Of a stretch of 35,513 bases of DNA, positions 17,183 through 26,892 are shown one piece after another. A program made the translations under genes and the position numbers. Position 1 is the stretch's first letter. Each line of letters opens with the position of its first letter. The stretch comes from an uncultured Alphaproteobacteria bacterium. GTDB taxonomy: Bacteria > Pseudomonadota > Alphaproteobacteria > MPNO01 > UBA830. The notes beneath the pieces are model-generated. The model was not told where the DNA came from and did not search any database. It saw nothing but the letters and a program-made list of their open reading frames with translations. The DNA is taken from the NCBI GenBank assembly GCA_913046035.1, contig CAJWSW010000024.1, forward strand, positions 1-35,513, given 5' to 3'.

Positions 17183-18394
17183 CTAGAACTGTGCCGTTCC
17201 AGAGGGAAGGCCGAGCAACACGCGGCCGTAGAGGGTCGAGCACATATCCCAGTTCATACTTATATGTTTGGAGGCGCTATGAACATCGCGCCAATAACGT
17301 TGTGTCTTGCTGTCGTTTGACAATCCCGCTCCACCAACGCTCTCATATAAAAGATCTACGGCCTGACGCGCCATTTTCACTGCGAAACTCAGATCACCCT
17401 TATTACGTGCTCTTTCCTGGACTGTTAATTTCTGCCCTTCAGCCATTAAGCACATAATCTCCTGGCAATCGCGTCGTATTAACATCTTTGAAGCGTCGAT
17501 AGCAGCTGCCGCTTCTGCGACGCGCGTCTGTATGGTCGGAAACTCAGCCATGCTCTGCGGCTGACTAAGCGCAGCGCCACGAGTTTTCCGGGCACCAACC
17601 ATTTCTAAATAGGTTTCCAATGCACCTTGCGCCATGCCAATAGCCGGTGCGCAAAGACAAAGAGAAATCGCAGCAAAAAATGGTATGCGCCAAAGCGCAT
17701 GGCGATTAACAGCCGAGCCCGGGGGGTTTCCAGATAGTGCCTCGTCGAGCAACAGCATGCGATGCGACGGCACAAATAGATCATTAATAATGACATCGTT
17801 ACTGCCGGTGCCAATTAATCCAACAACATCCCAGTTATCTTCAATCTCATAGTCGGATTTAGGTACTAAAATATATCCCTGTGATGTGGGTTCTGCATCC
17901 ACGTCTTCTGCGATAAGAACTCCAAGGATCATCCAATCAGCATTCAGCACGCCAGAACAATAAAGCCACTTCCCCGTAATTTTATAGCCGCCCTCAACAG
18001 CAACCGCCTTTCCGCCTGGGGAGTAAGATGATGCCGATATTGCATCCGGTGTTTTCCCCCAAACTTCAGCTTGGGCCCGATCATCGTACATTCCAATCTG
18101 CCACTGATGCGCAGCTGCTGTGGAATACACCCAAGCAGTGGAACCACAACCAGCGCCGATTTCCGCCGCACATCGGGCAAAGGTCCACAAATCTAATTCA
18201 TAACCACCGTACCTCGCCGGCTGGATTACTTTATATAGACCGGCTGATTTCAATTCGGCTACTGATTCTTCTGGGACACGCCGATTATTCTCAGTCTCAC
18301 GTTGGCGTCGCCGAAGAGCAGGTTTCAAAGCTGCAGCACAGGCGACCAGTTCCTCCGTATCTACAAGATCCGATGTTCTTTCGATGGTATCCAT
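17183..18394 (-). CDS. Group D flavin-dependent monooxygenase, acyl-CoA dehydrogenase fold (HsaA/HpaH-C2-like)
   Basis: The 403-residue protein has the acyl-CoA dehydrogenase fold but not its acyl-CoA sequence features. It starts with RRQRETENNRRVPEES, then LYKVIQPARYGGYELDL, GCGSTAWVYS, ITGKWLYCSGVLNADW, GTGSNDVIINDLFVP and a C-terminal four-helix bundle ending with WRDVHSASKHISMNWD. This matches oxygenase components such as HsaA and the C2 component of 4-hydroxyphenylacetate hydroxylase, which use reduced flavin from a separate reductase to hydroxylate phenols. No reductase gene is seen near it. GGAGAG four bases ahead supports ATG 18394. It sits between the HI0933-type flavoprotein and the glycan block, apparently as a single-gene unit. 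Confidence 0.87.
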   Translation of the reverse strand: MDTIERTSDLVDTEELVACAAALKPALRRRQRETENNRRVPEESVAELKSAGLYKVIQPARYGGYELDLWTFARCAAEIGAGCGSTAWVYSTAAAHQWQIGMYDDRAQAEVWGKTPDAISASSYSPGGKAVAVEGGYKITGKWLYCSGVLNADWMILGVLIAEDVDAEPTSQGYILVPKSDYEIEDNWDVVGLIGTGSNDVIINDLFVPSHRMLLLDEALSGNPPGSAVNRHALWRIPFFAAISLCLCAPAIGMAQGALETYLEMVGARKTRGAALSQPQSMAEFPTIQTRVAEAAAAIDASKMLIRRDCQEIMCLMAEGQKLTVQERARNKGDLSFAVKMARQAVDLLYESVGGAGLSNDSKTQRYWRDVHSASKHISMNWDMCSTLYGRVLLGLPSGTAQF

Positions 18395-18665
18395 ATCACT
18401 CTCCGATGAAGATCATGCTGCAACGACAAAGTTATGTCCATGCGTTTTTACCGCCTATGTAATGAGTTTGTTTGTGATCCAGCCACCTCGGGTCCTAATT
18501 AGGATTGTTTCCATTGTATTATGAATTCCACGCGCAGCTTGGAGCGAAAACGTTCTGTACACGCTGGGGAATGTCTGTGCCTCAGCACGCACATTATTCT
18601 CTTTTTGTAAAAGGCGGTGTGAATATGAAACGAAAAATTGCGTCTTTTTTCCCAAAAGATATTTG

Positions 18666-20426
18666 TTAAACCTCCGCGAGCACTTCGAAGACGTTGCCAT
18701 CCACATTCTTTTCACAGATGTGGATTTGGTGCCAAACAGCGAAAAATAATAGCGTCCATGCGGCAAACTTTTCGCGTCTCCCAGACGATCCGAAAACGGC
18801 TTTGACCGCCTCAGAATTGCATCGTTCTAAAACACCCGGCTGCGCCGCAACGAGCGGACCGATCCGCGTCCCTGCAGCAGCAATCCATTCCCCTACTGGC
18901 ACAGAGAACCCCTTCTTAGTGGAGAAAGCATCGCTCTCAGGGACGGCAGTGTTTAGCCATTTACGCAGTATCCACTTCCCGCGCCTGTGTCGGATTTTTA
19001 GGCGATCCGGCAATATGAATGCAGCATTGGCAACCGTCGAGTCAAGAAACGGGGTGCGACCCTCGACACCGTGGGCCATCAGACATCTATCCAATTTAGT
19101 AAGCAGATCGTTTGGAAGCCAATCGGAGCAGTCAGTAGCCTGCGCAACCTGCAGTTTTGACCGCTCGCTGGTTGTGGCAAGCGTCTCGCTAAGGTAAAAC
19201 CCGTCTCGCCAACTATTATCTAGAATATTAAGCAAATTAAGCCCATCCATAGTGCCGCGACGGCGCATACTGCGTCCACCAAGCCAGGTTGGTCTCATGA
19301 AACTTCTGTATCTTCCATAACCCCCAAAAACCTCATCTCCACCCTCCCCGGACAGGATTACCTTAAATGATTTCGAAGCCTCACGCGCAAGTTTCCAGGT
19401 AGGCAGAATGGCATAATCGGCGACTGGATCGTCCATTGCCAAGGCAATTGCTGGCAAGGTCTCCCAGAAATCCGAAGCGCCGAAGGTAACCTCTTCATGC
19501 TCCGCGCCTAAAGATTTAGCTACGGCTCGCGCATGGGCACGTTCGTCGGCCACATGATTTCCGGTGAACCCAGCCGTAAAAGTAGAGACCGGTCGGTCGT
19601 TTAAACGCGCCATTAATGCGAGTATCGTTGACGAGTCAATGCCCCCGGATAAAAACATCGCATAAGGTACGTCTGATCGCTGATGTATATCCACACTTTC
19701 GGTCAATACTTCCTCAACTAAGCGGAGAGCTGCGCTCTCGCTTATCTGTTGCCGTGCCTCATTAGGTAAAGATGCAAGGCGCTGGCGATCAACAATTTGA
19801 CCACCTGCCACCATGATTGTCTCACCCGGTAATACTCTTTGAATCCCTGAGAAAGGTGTTTCTGCGCCGGTCGTAAATTGAAGTTGCAGTAATTCAGAGA
19901 CCGATCTCTCGCGCAACTTACGCGTCCCAAATCCAGCCGCCAGCAGCACTTGCGGTTCAGATGCAAATGCAAAACCAGTTTCCGACTGGGCGTAGTATAG
20001 CGGCTTTATACCGAACGGGTCACGAGCCAGCACCAGACAACGTTTCACAGGATCAAAAATCGCTAACGCGTACATCCCCCTTAATCTGCGGGTAAAACTG
20101 AGCCCATCTTTTTTATAGTAATGAAGAACCGGCTCGCAATCTGAATAGGTTTTAAATTCTATTCCTCCAAGTTCTTGCCGCAATTCGATGTAGTTATAGA
20201 TCTCGCCATTCGCCACCAACGCTGTGCCGCCAGGACCCAAAAGCGGCTGTTTGCCAGTCTCAAGGTCAATAATTGCGAGCCGCGTATGCACCAACCCGGT
20301 ATTCCCAGAGGTCCATATTGCATCTCCGTCGGGGCCCCGATGCGCAAGCGCAGCCTTCATAGCCTCCAAAGTGACAACATTGGGGATGTCGCCACCGGTG
20401 GCCATTATACCAGCGATGCCACACAT
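18666..20426 (-). CDS. asnB: Asparagine synthase (glutamine-hydrolysing) family amidotransferase
   Basis: The 586-residue protein has a class II glutamine amidotransferase domain with catalytic Cys2 after initiator Met, RGPDGD (residues 30-35), ANGEIYNY (72-79), then the synthetase domain with the ATP pyrophosphatase loop SGGIDSS (260-266). Normal asparagine synthases are about 510-640 residues, so this is full length. Its start codon overlaps the stop of the upstream GT4 gene by one base (TAATG), and the gene is last in a block of three glycosyltransferases. AsnB paralogs in polysaccharide loci often amidate sugar acids instead of making free asparagine; which role applies cannot be decided here. 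Confidence 0.9.
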   Translation of the reverse strand: MCGIAGIMATGGDIPNVVTLEAMKAALAHRGPDGDAIWTSGNTGLVHTRLAIIDLETGKQPLLGPGGTALVANGEIYNYIELRQELGGIEFKTYSDCEPVLHYYKKDGLSFTRRLRGMYALAIFDPVKRCLVLARDPFGIKPLYYAQSETGFAFASEPQVLLAAGFGTRKLRERSVSELLQLQFTTGAETPFSGIQRVLPGETIMVAGGQIVDRQRLASLPNEARQQISESAALRLVEEVLTESVDIHQRSDVPYAMFLSGGIDSSTILALMARLNDRPVSTFTAGFTGNHVADERAHARAVAKSLGAEHEEVTFGASDFWETLPAIALAMDDPVADYAILPTWKLAREASKSFKVILSGEGGDEVFGGYGRYRSFMRPTWLGGRSMRRRGTMDGLNLLNILDNSWRDGFYLSETLATTSERSKLQVAQATDCSDWLPNDLLTKLDRCLMAHGVEGRTPFLDSTVANAAFILPDRLKIRHRRGKWILRKWLNTAVPESDAFSTKKGFSVPVGEWIAAAGTRIGPLVAAQPGVLERCNSEAVKAVFGSSGRREKFAAWTLLFFAVWHQIHICEKNVDGNVFEVLAEV

Positions 20427-21466
20427 TACCGGGAAACCTCCTCGAAGAGCGCTAAAAATCTATCTACGACTGTTGCCTCATTAAATTCGCTTTCAAAGCG
20501 TAACTTCCCAGCGACGGCAACTCGGGCAGAAAGTTCGAGATCCTCGGCGAGTTGAGTAATCGCAAAGCCAAGGGCCCGACAGTCATCTATTGGAGCAAGG
20601 AGACCGTCGCTCTCATTTGTAATCAGCCAGCCTGGGCCCTCTGCTGCTGTAGCCACAACCGGCAAACTCCTCGCCCACGCCTCAATCACGACGTTGCCCA
20701 GCGGCTCTATACGAGATGGGCAAACCAACATATCAGCAGTCGCCATAAGATCACCCACATCGCTGCGCCACCCTAAAAATCTTACCCTAGATGCAACGCC
20801 AAGCCTTTGTGAAAGCGACTGAAGCTTACTCTTGAGCGGGCCGTCGCCTGCAAGCAACAGGTACACTCCGTTAGTGTATTTTAGAGCCTCCAACAAAGTA
20901 TCGAACGCCTTATTTTGATGCAGTCGACCCGCAGCTAGGATTAGCGGCGCGTGTTCTGGTACATCAAATTGAACGCGGGATATTCGAACGCCCGGATCGG
21001 CGGACACGAAATTAGGGATGAAATGAGCACAGTCCGCCGGCCAACCGCTATCTATAATATGTTTTACAATATGGGGCGTATTCCCGATTAGGTGATCACA
21101 GTGCCGGTAGTATTTGAGATCATAGTAGCCACCCTGTCGACCAATCTGAATAGGGCTTGAATCTGCACGTAAGCATGCTTTACCGGTCTCCAAGGTTGCG
21201 CGGTTCATCCAAGACAAGACTATGTCAGGCCGAACTCGATCTATTTGAGCGGTCAGTGATGGTTGTGTCTGGAAGTCAAACCATTTACCGAACGGCAATT
21301 CGACGAGATTAACTCCGACATCGCGCAGCTTGCGCCCGCGCGCTTTGTTGGGACGAACCACCACCGATTGACTCACACCACGTGCATTAAATGCAGCCAC
21401 TAAGCGCAAAAAAAACTCCTCCGCGCCGCCGAATTGACCACCGGCCATGGTCTGCATGATCTTCAC
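20426..21466 (-). CDS. Glycosyltransferase family 4 (GT-B fold)
   Basis: The 346-residue protein carries the GT4 pattern. The N-terminal GGAEEFFLRL acceptor-side loop follows MQTMAGGQF. The C-terminal donor domain has LAAGRLHQNKAFDTLLEAL, LLLAGDGP, VRFLGWRSDVGDLMATADMLVCPSRIEP and the EX7E motif E-P-L-G-N-V-V-I-E. Such enzymes transfer a hexose from a nucleotide-sugar in the cytoplasm during LPS core or capsule assembly. The first four bases of its ATG overlap the stop of the preceding GT (ATGA), and its stop overlaps the asnB start, so all are translationally coupled. Donor and acceptor are unknown. Confidence 0.93.
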   Translation of the reverse strand: MKIMQTMAGGQFGGAEEFFLRLVAAFNARGVSQSVVVRPNKARGRKLRDVGVNLVELPFGKWFDFQTQPSLTAQIDRVRPDIVLSWMNRATLETGKACLRADSSPIQIGRQGGYYDLKYYRHCDHLIGNTPHIVKHIIDSGWPADCAHFIPNFVSADPGVRISRVQFDVPEHAPLILAAGRLHQNKAFDTLLEALKYTNGVYLLLAGDGPLKSKLQSLSQRLGVASRVRFLGWRSDVGDLMATADMLVCPSRIEPLGNVVIEAWARSLPVVATAAEGPGWLITNESDGLLAPIDDCRALGFAITQLAEDLELSARVAVAGKLRFESEFNEATVVDRFLALFEEVSR

Positions 21467-22500
21467 CGAAAAGCCAACTTTTCGAATGCCTCTGCGGCAT
21501 TATCCCAGCTGTAGGAGCGTTGGCGCTCAAGTGCCGAGGCGTGTAGACGTCGCCAGAGAATGTCATCTGTTAAAATTTCTCTGCCGTAATGCACGAAGTC
21601 GGAATCGTTAAAGGCTACAAATCCGGTTTCGCCATTAATCACTCGTTCTGAGACGCAACCAATATTTTGGACTACTGCCGGTAGACCAATCGCCTGAGCC
21701 TCACCCACTGCAAGACAGTAGGTCTCACCAGGATCACCGCGATAGAGCATCACACGAAATCCGGCGAGTGCCTTGGCAAGGTTTGCCTTTGAAAGTGGTT
21801 TACGAAGCACGACACCTTGTTCCGACATTCCAGCCGCGCGATTAAGCACCTCATTCATTGCCCCTGACCGTGCGTCACCATGCGCACCATAGGTTTTAGG
21901 ACTAGAAAAAACATGAAGCTGAGCTGCCGAAACCCCAGGTTTAATCTCTGACGCCCATAAATCTAGAAGCCAATCCAACGATCGCAGCGGGCTTGATGTG
22001 AAAGCAACATGCGGTGGTGGAGGTATTGCGGAAATCTTAGCATTGAGGAATGCGTCCGATATACCATATGGAATCGTTGTAAGGCCGCCGTTGGGCATTA
22101 GAGGCGCAATTGATTTTGAGTGGAATTTAGAGGAGAAAACGATTATCGGCTTCCACCGAAGTAGTTTCCGCCAATAGCGCCATTTATTCAAATATTGGGC
22201 GGGGTTATGGATCCAGAACACCCGAGATCGTGCCTTTGGCACCAATTGGATAAGCTTGTGGCCTCGGTTTGCGATATATAAATCAGCGATGTCCGGAAGA
22301 TGGTCATCCAAAGGTTTCCACGTAACACCATTTCTCTCCATCGGCATTTTACACCTGTTATGGACAAAGACATCATGACCGCGCTTTGCCAGTGCCTCCG
22401 CAAGCGACACAAAAGCCGTCTCCGCACCGCCAAGTGGCCCCTGGAGCAGCGTGTCGCCATCAAAAGCTATACCGTCATCTGCCATTCGAATAACAGCCAC
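21463..22500 (-). CDS. Glycosyltransferase family 4-like (GT-B fold)
   Basis: The 345-residue protein opens with an acceptor domain GGAETAFVSLAEALAKRGHDV. The donor domain is shorter and more diverged than that of its neighbour, but keeps IPYGISDAFL, VVLRKPLSKANLAKALAGFRVMLY and an EX7E motif in GETYCLAVGEAQAIGLPAV. About 345 residues is typical. It overlaps the following GT4 by four bases (ATGA) and its start touches the stop of the upstream GT2 gene. These couplings mark one operon. It probably adds a sugar to the same surface glycan; the exact linkage cannot be read from sequence. Confidence 0.9.
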   Translation of the reverse strand: MAVIRMADDGIAFDGDTLLQGPLGGAETAFVSLAEALAKRGHDVFVHNRCKMPMERNGVTWKPLDDHLPDIADLYIANRGHKLIQLVPKARSRVFWIHNPAQYLNKWRYWRKLLRWKPIIVFSSKFHSKSIAPLMPNGGLTTIPYGISDAFLNAKISAIPPPPHVAFTSSPLRSLDWLLDLWASEIKPGVSAAQLHVFSSPKTYGAHGDARSGAMNEVLNRAAGMSEQGVVLRKPLSKANLAKALAGFRVMLYRGDPGETYCLAVGEAQAIGLPAVVQNIGCVSERVINGETGFVAFNDSDFVHYGREILTDDILWRRLHASALERQRSYSWDNAAEAFEKLAFR

Positions 22501-23300
22501 TAATCACCCTCCAACTCGGCCTTAATAAACGACAGAATCGGATAAAGTCCGGCAAACAGGGAAATCAGAAGGCCATACTTACCTTCACGATAGCCCCGGC
22601 GTGTCACGTAGCATTTCCAAAATCTGGTAAAAAAACGACGTATATTACCTGCATAAGAGCCGCCATCACCATGTTCACGAATATCCTTCGCCCGGGCGGA
22701 TGTGTACGAATCAAGTCTTCGGAGCATGTCGGAAATATCACGGTCCACATAATGGTTTAGTCGGTGAGTCAATGTCGGACCTTCCCGACCCCTAAGATCA
22801 AGTGCGGGATGCAACCGTTGTCGACCCCAACGCTTGACGCTTTTGCGAAACAGTCCCGGGTACTGGGATTTTCCCCAAGAGCCGCCCCAACCATACCTTA
22901 CCAGGCGGTTTCCAATATAATTGTCAACAGGAATTCCATGCCAATCATACGAACTACTCTCAGCGACGCGACGTATTTCGGCCCCGAGTGGTCCCGGGAC
23001 CCGTTCATCGGCATCAATTTCAAAAATCCAGTCCCCGCAACAGGCGTCAATGGCAGCATTGCGGCGATCGCCTTCCAACTGCCAATCCCCATTAATTACT
23101 CGATTGGTGAATTGGGTAGCGATATCTCGAGAGCCATCTGTACAATCGTCAAGAAGAACTACAATTTCATCAGCGAAGTTCAACGTGGAGAGGCAATCCT
23201 CGAGTTGTGTTTCCTCATTTCGGATTGAGATTACGGCAGACAAGACGCATTTTTTTGCGGACATGTGCCGATTTATAGCCCCAAGACTAGATAATTCCAT
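22500..23300 (-). CDS. Glycosyltransferase family 2, WaaE/KdtX-like (LPS core)
   Basis: The 266-residue GT-A protein begins with VISIRNEETQLEDCLSTL and FADEIVVLLDDCTDGS, then has the DxD-type EIDADER motif in the metal/sugar-nucleotide site. Next are YGWGGSWGKSQYPGLFRK and HPALDL, then a C-terminal amphipathic/hydrophobic segment LLISLFAGLYPILSFIKAELEG. This layout matches WaaE/KdtX beta-glucosyltransferases of LPS inner core, usually about 260 residues. A second in-frame ATG at 23264 gives MSAKKCVLSAV, closer to the family start; the upstream ATG has AGAG. The first gene of the glycan operon, it diverges from ygfZ with only 36 bases between starts. Confidence 0.9.
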   Translation of the reverse strand: MELSSLGAINRHMSAKKCVLSAVISIRNEETQLEDCLSTLNFADEIVVLLDDCTDGSRDIATQFTNRVINGDWQLEGDRRNAAIDACCGDWIFEIDADERVPGPLGAEIRRVAESSSYDWHGIPVDNYIGNRLVRYGWGGSWGKSQYPGLFRKSVKRWGRQRLHPALDLRGREGPTLTHRLNHYVDRDISDMLRRLDSYTSARAKDIREHGDGGSYAGNIRRFFTRFWKCYVTRRGYREGKYGLLISLFAGLYPILSFIKAELEGD

Positions 23301-23336
23301 GGGAAAGCTCTAATAAATTTAAAAATAGGTCCTTAA

Positions 23337-24209
23337 ATGAGCACAAAAATTCAAATTCCCCTTAATAAACGAGGCATAGTATCGGTATCTGGCGAAGATA
23401 CTCGAGAATTTTTGCAGGGCCTCATTACCAATGATATCGAGAAGGTCTCCGAAACCCAAACAATTTACGCCGCTCTATTGACACCTCAGGGGAAACTTTT
23501 GCACGACTTTTTCATCGTCAAATATAAAAACCTATTCCTGCTGGAATGCGAGAATGCTGGAATACCAAACCTCATTAGTCGATTAAGCACGTACCGACTG
23601 CGGGCAAAGGTCAACATCACCGACGAAACAAACAAGTTCGCGGTAAGCGCCTCGTTTAAACCAGATGGCGAAGAGCTCTCGGGAATAGTTGGTTTAACAG
23701 CGATCCTATCAGACGGGGTATGTTTCATTGATCCGCGACATAAGGCTCTTGGCGAACGTACGATCCGATTGATTGACGGGAACAAGTCGCTCGAGGCGGA
23801 CGTGACAGTGCTTAATAAAAACTTGGAAGCATATGAAACTCTTAGGATCATGCTTGGCGTTCCGGACAGCTTTATTGATTTAGTACCAGAAAAATCGATG
23901 CCGCTTGAAGTCGGTTTCGATGAACTAAATGGCGTCGACTTTGAGAAGGGTTGTTATGTTGGGCAAGAAGTGACTGCACGCATGAAGCACCGCAATCTCG
24001 TGAAAAGGCGGTTGTTTCCGATCGAGTTCGACGGCGCCCTCTCACCGGGCGCGGTAGTGAAGGGGGGCGAAATTGATGTCGGAACGATATATTCGGTCAT
24101 GAGTGGGCGCGGGCTTGCCCTCTTGCGGCTGGAGGCCGTCACTAAAGACCGATTGTGGGCGGACGGGATACAGATCAAACCACGTAAGCCGGGCTGGATG
24201 ACCGTCTGA
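23337..24209 (+). CDS. ygfZ: Folate-binding protein YgfZ (Fe-S cluster maintenance, GcvT-like)
   Basis: The 290-residue protein has the GcvT-related fold with the family signature KGCYVGQEVTARMKHR at residues 204-219 (C206 is the conserved cysteine), preceded by VSGEDTREFLQGLITND at 17-33. YgfZ/IBA57 binds tetrahydrofolate and supports repair or assembly of certain [4Fe-4S] enzymes, such as MiaB. Length is slightly shorter than E. coli YgfZ (326) but usual for alphaproteobacteria. AGG about seven bases ahead supports ATG 23337. It is divergent from the glycan operon and its stop lies only six bases from the stop of the convergent ppdK. Confidence 0.93.
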   Translation: MSTKIQIPLNKRGIVSVSGEDTREFLQGLITNDIEKVSETQTIYAALLTPQGKLLHDFFIVKYKNLFLLECENAGIPNLISRLSTYRLRAKVNITDETNKFAVSASFKPDGEELSGIVGLTAILSDGVCFIDPRHKALGERTIRLIDGNKSLEADVTVLNKNLEAYETLRIMLGVPDSFIDLVPEKSMPLEVGFDELNGVDFEKGCYVGQEVTARMKHRNLVKRRLFPIEFDGALSPGAVVKGGEIDVGTIYSVMSGRGLALLRLEAVTKDRLWADGIQIKPRKPGWMTV

Positions 24210-24215
24210 CCGGAA

Positions 24216-26888
24216 TTATCCCCTGAGCCGGAGCGCTGCCTGGGCCGCTGCAAGCTTAGCAATAGGGACCCTGAAGGGCGAACAGGAAACATAGTCCAAT
24301 CCAATATCAGCACAAAAATTCACTGAAGTAGGATCGCCCCCATGCTCGCCGCAAATACCAAGCTTTATGCCGGGACGGGTCTTACGTCCGCGATCCGCGC
24401 CGATCTTCACCAATTCGCCCACACCACCAACATCGATAGTTACGAACGGATCGGTCTCAAAAATCCCACGTCGTTCATATTCTTTTAGCAAACCACCGGT
24501 GTCATCGCGCGATAGACCGAAAGTTGTTTGCGTGAGATCATTAGTCCCAAAAGAGAAGAATTCAGCACCTTCAGCTATCTCACCCGCGCACAACGCGGCG
24601 CGAGGGAGCTCTATCATAGTACCCACTAAATATTGCACCTCTGATCCAGTCTCCTGAAAGACCGTCGCCGCAACCTCATCAATACGTTCACGAAGTAAGT
24701 CAAACTCCATCTTATCAGATACTAGTGGGATCATTACCTCGGGCTCAACTGGTGCATCAGCGTATTTCGAAGCCTCAACCGCGGCCTCGAAAATGGCCCG
24801 AGCTTGCATTTCTGTAATTTCCGGATACGTGACACCTAAACGACAACCGCGATGCCCAAGCATCGGATTAGCCTCTGCCAGTTCGACCGCACGTACTCGC
24901 AGATCCTCTACAGAAACGCCGGAAGCCATCGCAACCTGTTGCATTTCCTCCGAAGTGTGCGGCAAAAATTCATGTAGCGGTGGGTCAAGAAGACGGATTG
25001 TTACCGGCTTGCCCGCCATTATTCGAAAAAGTTCGATAAAATCCTGGCGTTGCATAGGCAGAATTTTATCAAGCGCTTTGCGCCGACCCTCCTCATCTTG
25101 GGCAAGTATCATCTCGCGAACGGCGACAATACGCTCGGCATCGAAGAACATATGTTCAGTGCGACACAAGCCGATACCCTCCGCGCCAAAATCGACTGCC
25201 GTCTTTGCATCAAACGGGTTCTCTGCATTTGTTCGAACCTTTAGATCACGCACCTCATCTACCCAAGCCATGAGCGTGGCGAAATCCCCTGATAATTCGG
25301 GATGTAATGTCGGAACCTCCCCAATCATCACTTCTCCCGAACTACCGTCAATAGTTAACACGTCTCCAGCAGAGATCTGACGTCCGGTAACTGTCAGCGT
25401 TTGGGTTTCATAATCTATGCGTAAATCACCAGCGCCGGACACGCATGGGCGGCCCATGCCACGCGCAACGACCGCCGCGTGGCTGGTCATTCCGCCACGG
25501 CTTGTCAGGATGCCCTCCGCTGCATGCATCCCGTGTATATCCTCCGGACTAGTTTCAATCCTCACAAGGATCACCTTCTCCCCATCCGCTGTTCGGGACT
25601 CGGCCTCGTCCGATGAAAACACCACAGTGCCGGATGCGGCACCTGGTGATGCAGGGAGACCGCGTGTCAGCAAGTCGCGTGTTGCATTCGGATCCAAAGT
25701 CGGATGCAAAAGCTGGTCGAGAGATTCTGGATCGACCCGAGATATTGCCTCTTTCTGATTTATGAGCCCCTCATCAACCATATCGCAGGCAATTTTAAGA
25801 GCAGCTTTGGCTGTGCGTTTTCCCGAACGGGTTTGCAACATCCACAGCTTGTTCTGCTGGACTGTAAACTCAATATCCTGCATGTCACGGTAGTGTTTTT
25901 CGAGTTTAAGTCGCACATCGTTTAATTGCTGAAAAACCTCAGGCATAACCTCTTCCATTGCGGGAAGATCGGATCCGTGCTCTTCCTTTCCTGAGACCGT
26001 GAGATGCTGAGGCGTACGAATGCCGGCGACCACATCTTCGCCTTGGGCATTGACAAGATATTCGCCATAAAACGCATTACGACCATCAGATGGATCGCGT
26101 GTAAATGCCACCCCTGTCGCACAGTCATCTCCCATATTACCGAATACCATCGCCTGCACATTGACAGCGGTACCCCAATCCTCCGGAATATTATGGAGCC
26201 GACGATAAGTATTAGCGCGGTCATTTTGCCAACTACCGAATACCGCAGTAACAGCTCCCCAGAGTTGCTCGCGTGGATCTTGTGGAAAGGGATTGCCGGT
26301 CTCATCTTCGATCCGTTCCTTAAACCCGGTTACAACGGCCTTCCAATCATCGGCGCCAAGATCTGTATCGAGTGCAGCACCCTTCATCATTTTCTGGGTA
26401 TCGATAATTTCTTCAAAATTATCGTGCTCAACGCCCAGCACAACATCACCATACATCTGTAAAAAACGTCTATAGGAGTCCCAGGCAAATCGTGCATCTC
26501 CACTTTTCGCGGCTAACCCTTTGACCGTGATGTCGTTTAAACCAAGGTTCAATACTGTATCCATCATGCCAGGCATCGAGACTCGAGCGCCAGAGCGCAC
26601 CGAGATAAGCAGTGGATCCCGAGGATCACCGAATTTAGCGCCAACGTTTTCCTCGATGAATGCCAGCGCGTTTTCAACATGATTAGAAAGCTCTTCTGGA
26701 TAAATTTCACCAGCATCGTAATAAGCAGTGCAGAGTTCTGTGGTGATGGTAAAGCCCGGCGGTACAGGTAATCCCAATGACGACATCTCAGCAAGGTTTG
26801 CACCCTTGCCGCCTAGCAAATTTTTCATGTCGGCACTGCCCTCTGCGCTACCGCCACCAAATCTATAAACCCATTGCCTAGTAGTCAT
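24216..26888 (-). CDS. ppdK: Pyruvate, phosphate dikinase
   Basis: The 890-residue protein has full PPDK length. Landmarks are the ATP-grasp start GGKGANLAEM (26-35), the phosphate-binding VRSGARVSMPGMMD (97-110), the phosphohistidine loop GGMTSHAAVVARGMGRP (465-481, H470), and the PEP/pyruvate-binding C-terminal domain with LCRTEHMFF and GTNDLTQTTFG. PPDK interconverts ATP, phosphate and pyruvate with AMP, PPi and PEP in the cytosol. It starts 5 bases after the glyS stop, so it is probably cotranscribed with glyQS, an arrangement common in alphaproteobacteria. It is convergent with ygfZ. Confidence 0.97.
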   Translation of the reverse strand: MTTRQWVYRFGGGSAEGSADMKNLLGGKGANLAEMSSLGLPVPPGFTITTELCTAYYDAGEIYPEELSNHVENALAFIEENVGAKFGDPRDPLLISVRSGARVSMPGMMDTVLNLGLNDITVKGLAAKSGDARFAWDSYRRFLQMYGDVVLGVEHDNFEEIIDTQKMMKGAALDTDLGADDWKAVVTGFKERIEDETGNPFPQDPREQLWGAVTAVFGSWQNDRANTYRRLHNIPEDWGTAVNVQAMVFGNMGDDCATGVAFTRDPSDGRNAFYGEYLVNAQGEDVVAGIRTPQHLTVSGKEEHGSDLPAMEEVMPEVFQQLNDVRLKLEKHYRDMQDIEFTVQQNKLWMLQTRSGKRTAKAALKIACDMVDEGLINQKEAISRVDPESLDQLLHPTLDPNATRDLLTRGLPASPGAASGTVVFSSDEAESRTADGEKVILVRIETSPEDIHGMHAAEGILTSRGGMTSHAAVVARGMGRPCVSGAGDLRIDYETQTLTVTGRQISAGDVLTIDGSSGEVMIGEVPTLHPELSGDFATLMAWVDEVRDLKVRTNAENPFDAKTAVDFGAEGIGLCRTEHMFFDAERIVAVREMILAQDEEGRRKALDKILPMQRQDFIELFRIMAGKPVTIRLLDPPLHEFLPHTSEEMQQVAMASGVSVEDLRVRAVELAEANPMLGHRGCRLGVTYPEITEMQARAIFEAAVEASKYADAPVEPEVMIPLVSDKMEFDLLRERIDEVAATVFQETGSEVQYLVGTMIELPRAALCAGEIAEGAEFFSFGTNDLTQTTFGLSRDDTGGLLKEYERRGIFETDPFVTIDVGGVGELVKIGADRGRKTRPGIKLGICGEHGGDPTSVNFCADIGLDYVSCSPFRVPIAKLAAAQAALRLRG

Positions 26889-26892
26889 GTTC

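Noticed and set aside
18028-18462. Plus-strand frame of 144 codons antisense to the flavin monooxygenase
   Set aside because: The minus strand encodes the clear HsaA-like protein; the antisense frame has no domain pattern.
24793-25380. Long plus-strand frame (195 codons) within ppdK
   Set aside because: Antisense shadow of a strongly conserved enzyme; serine/arginine-rich composition is typical of such shadows.
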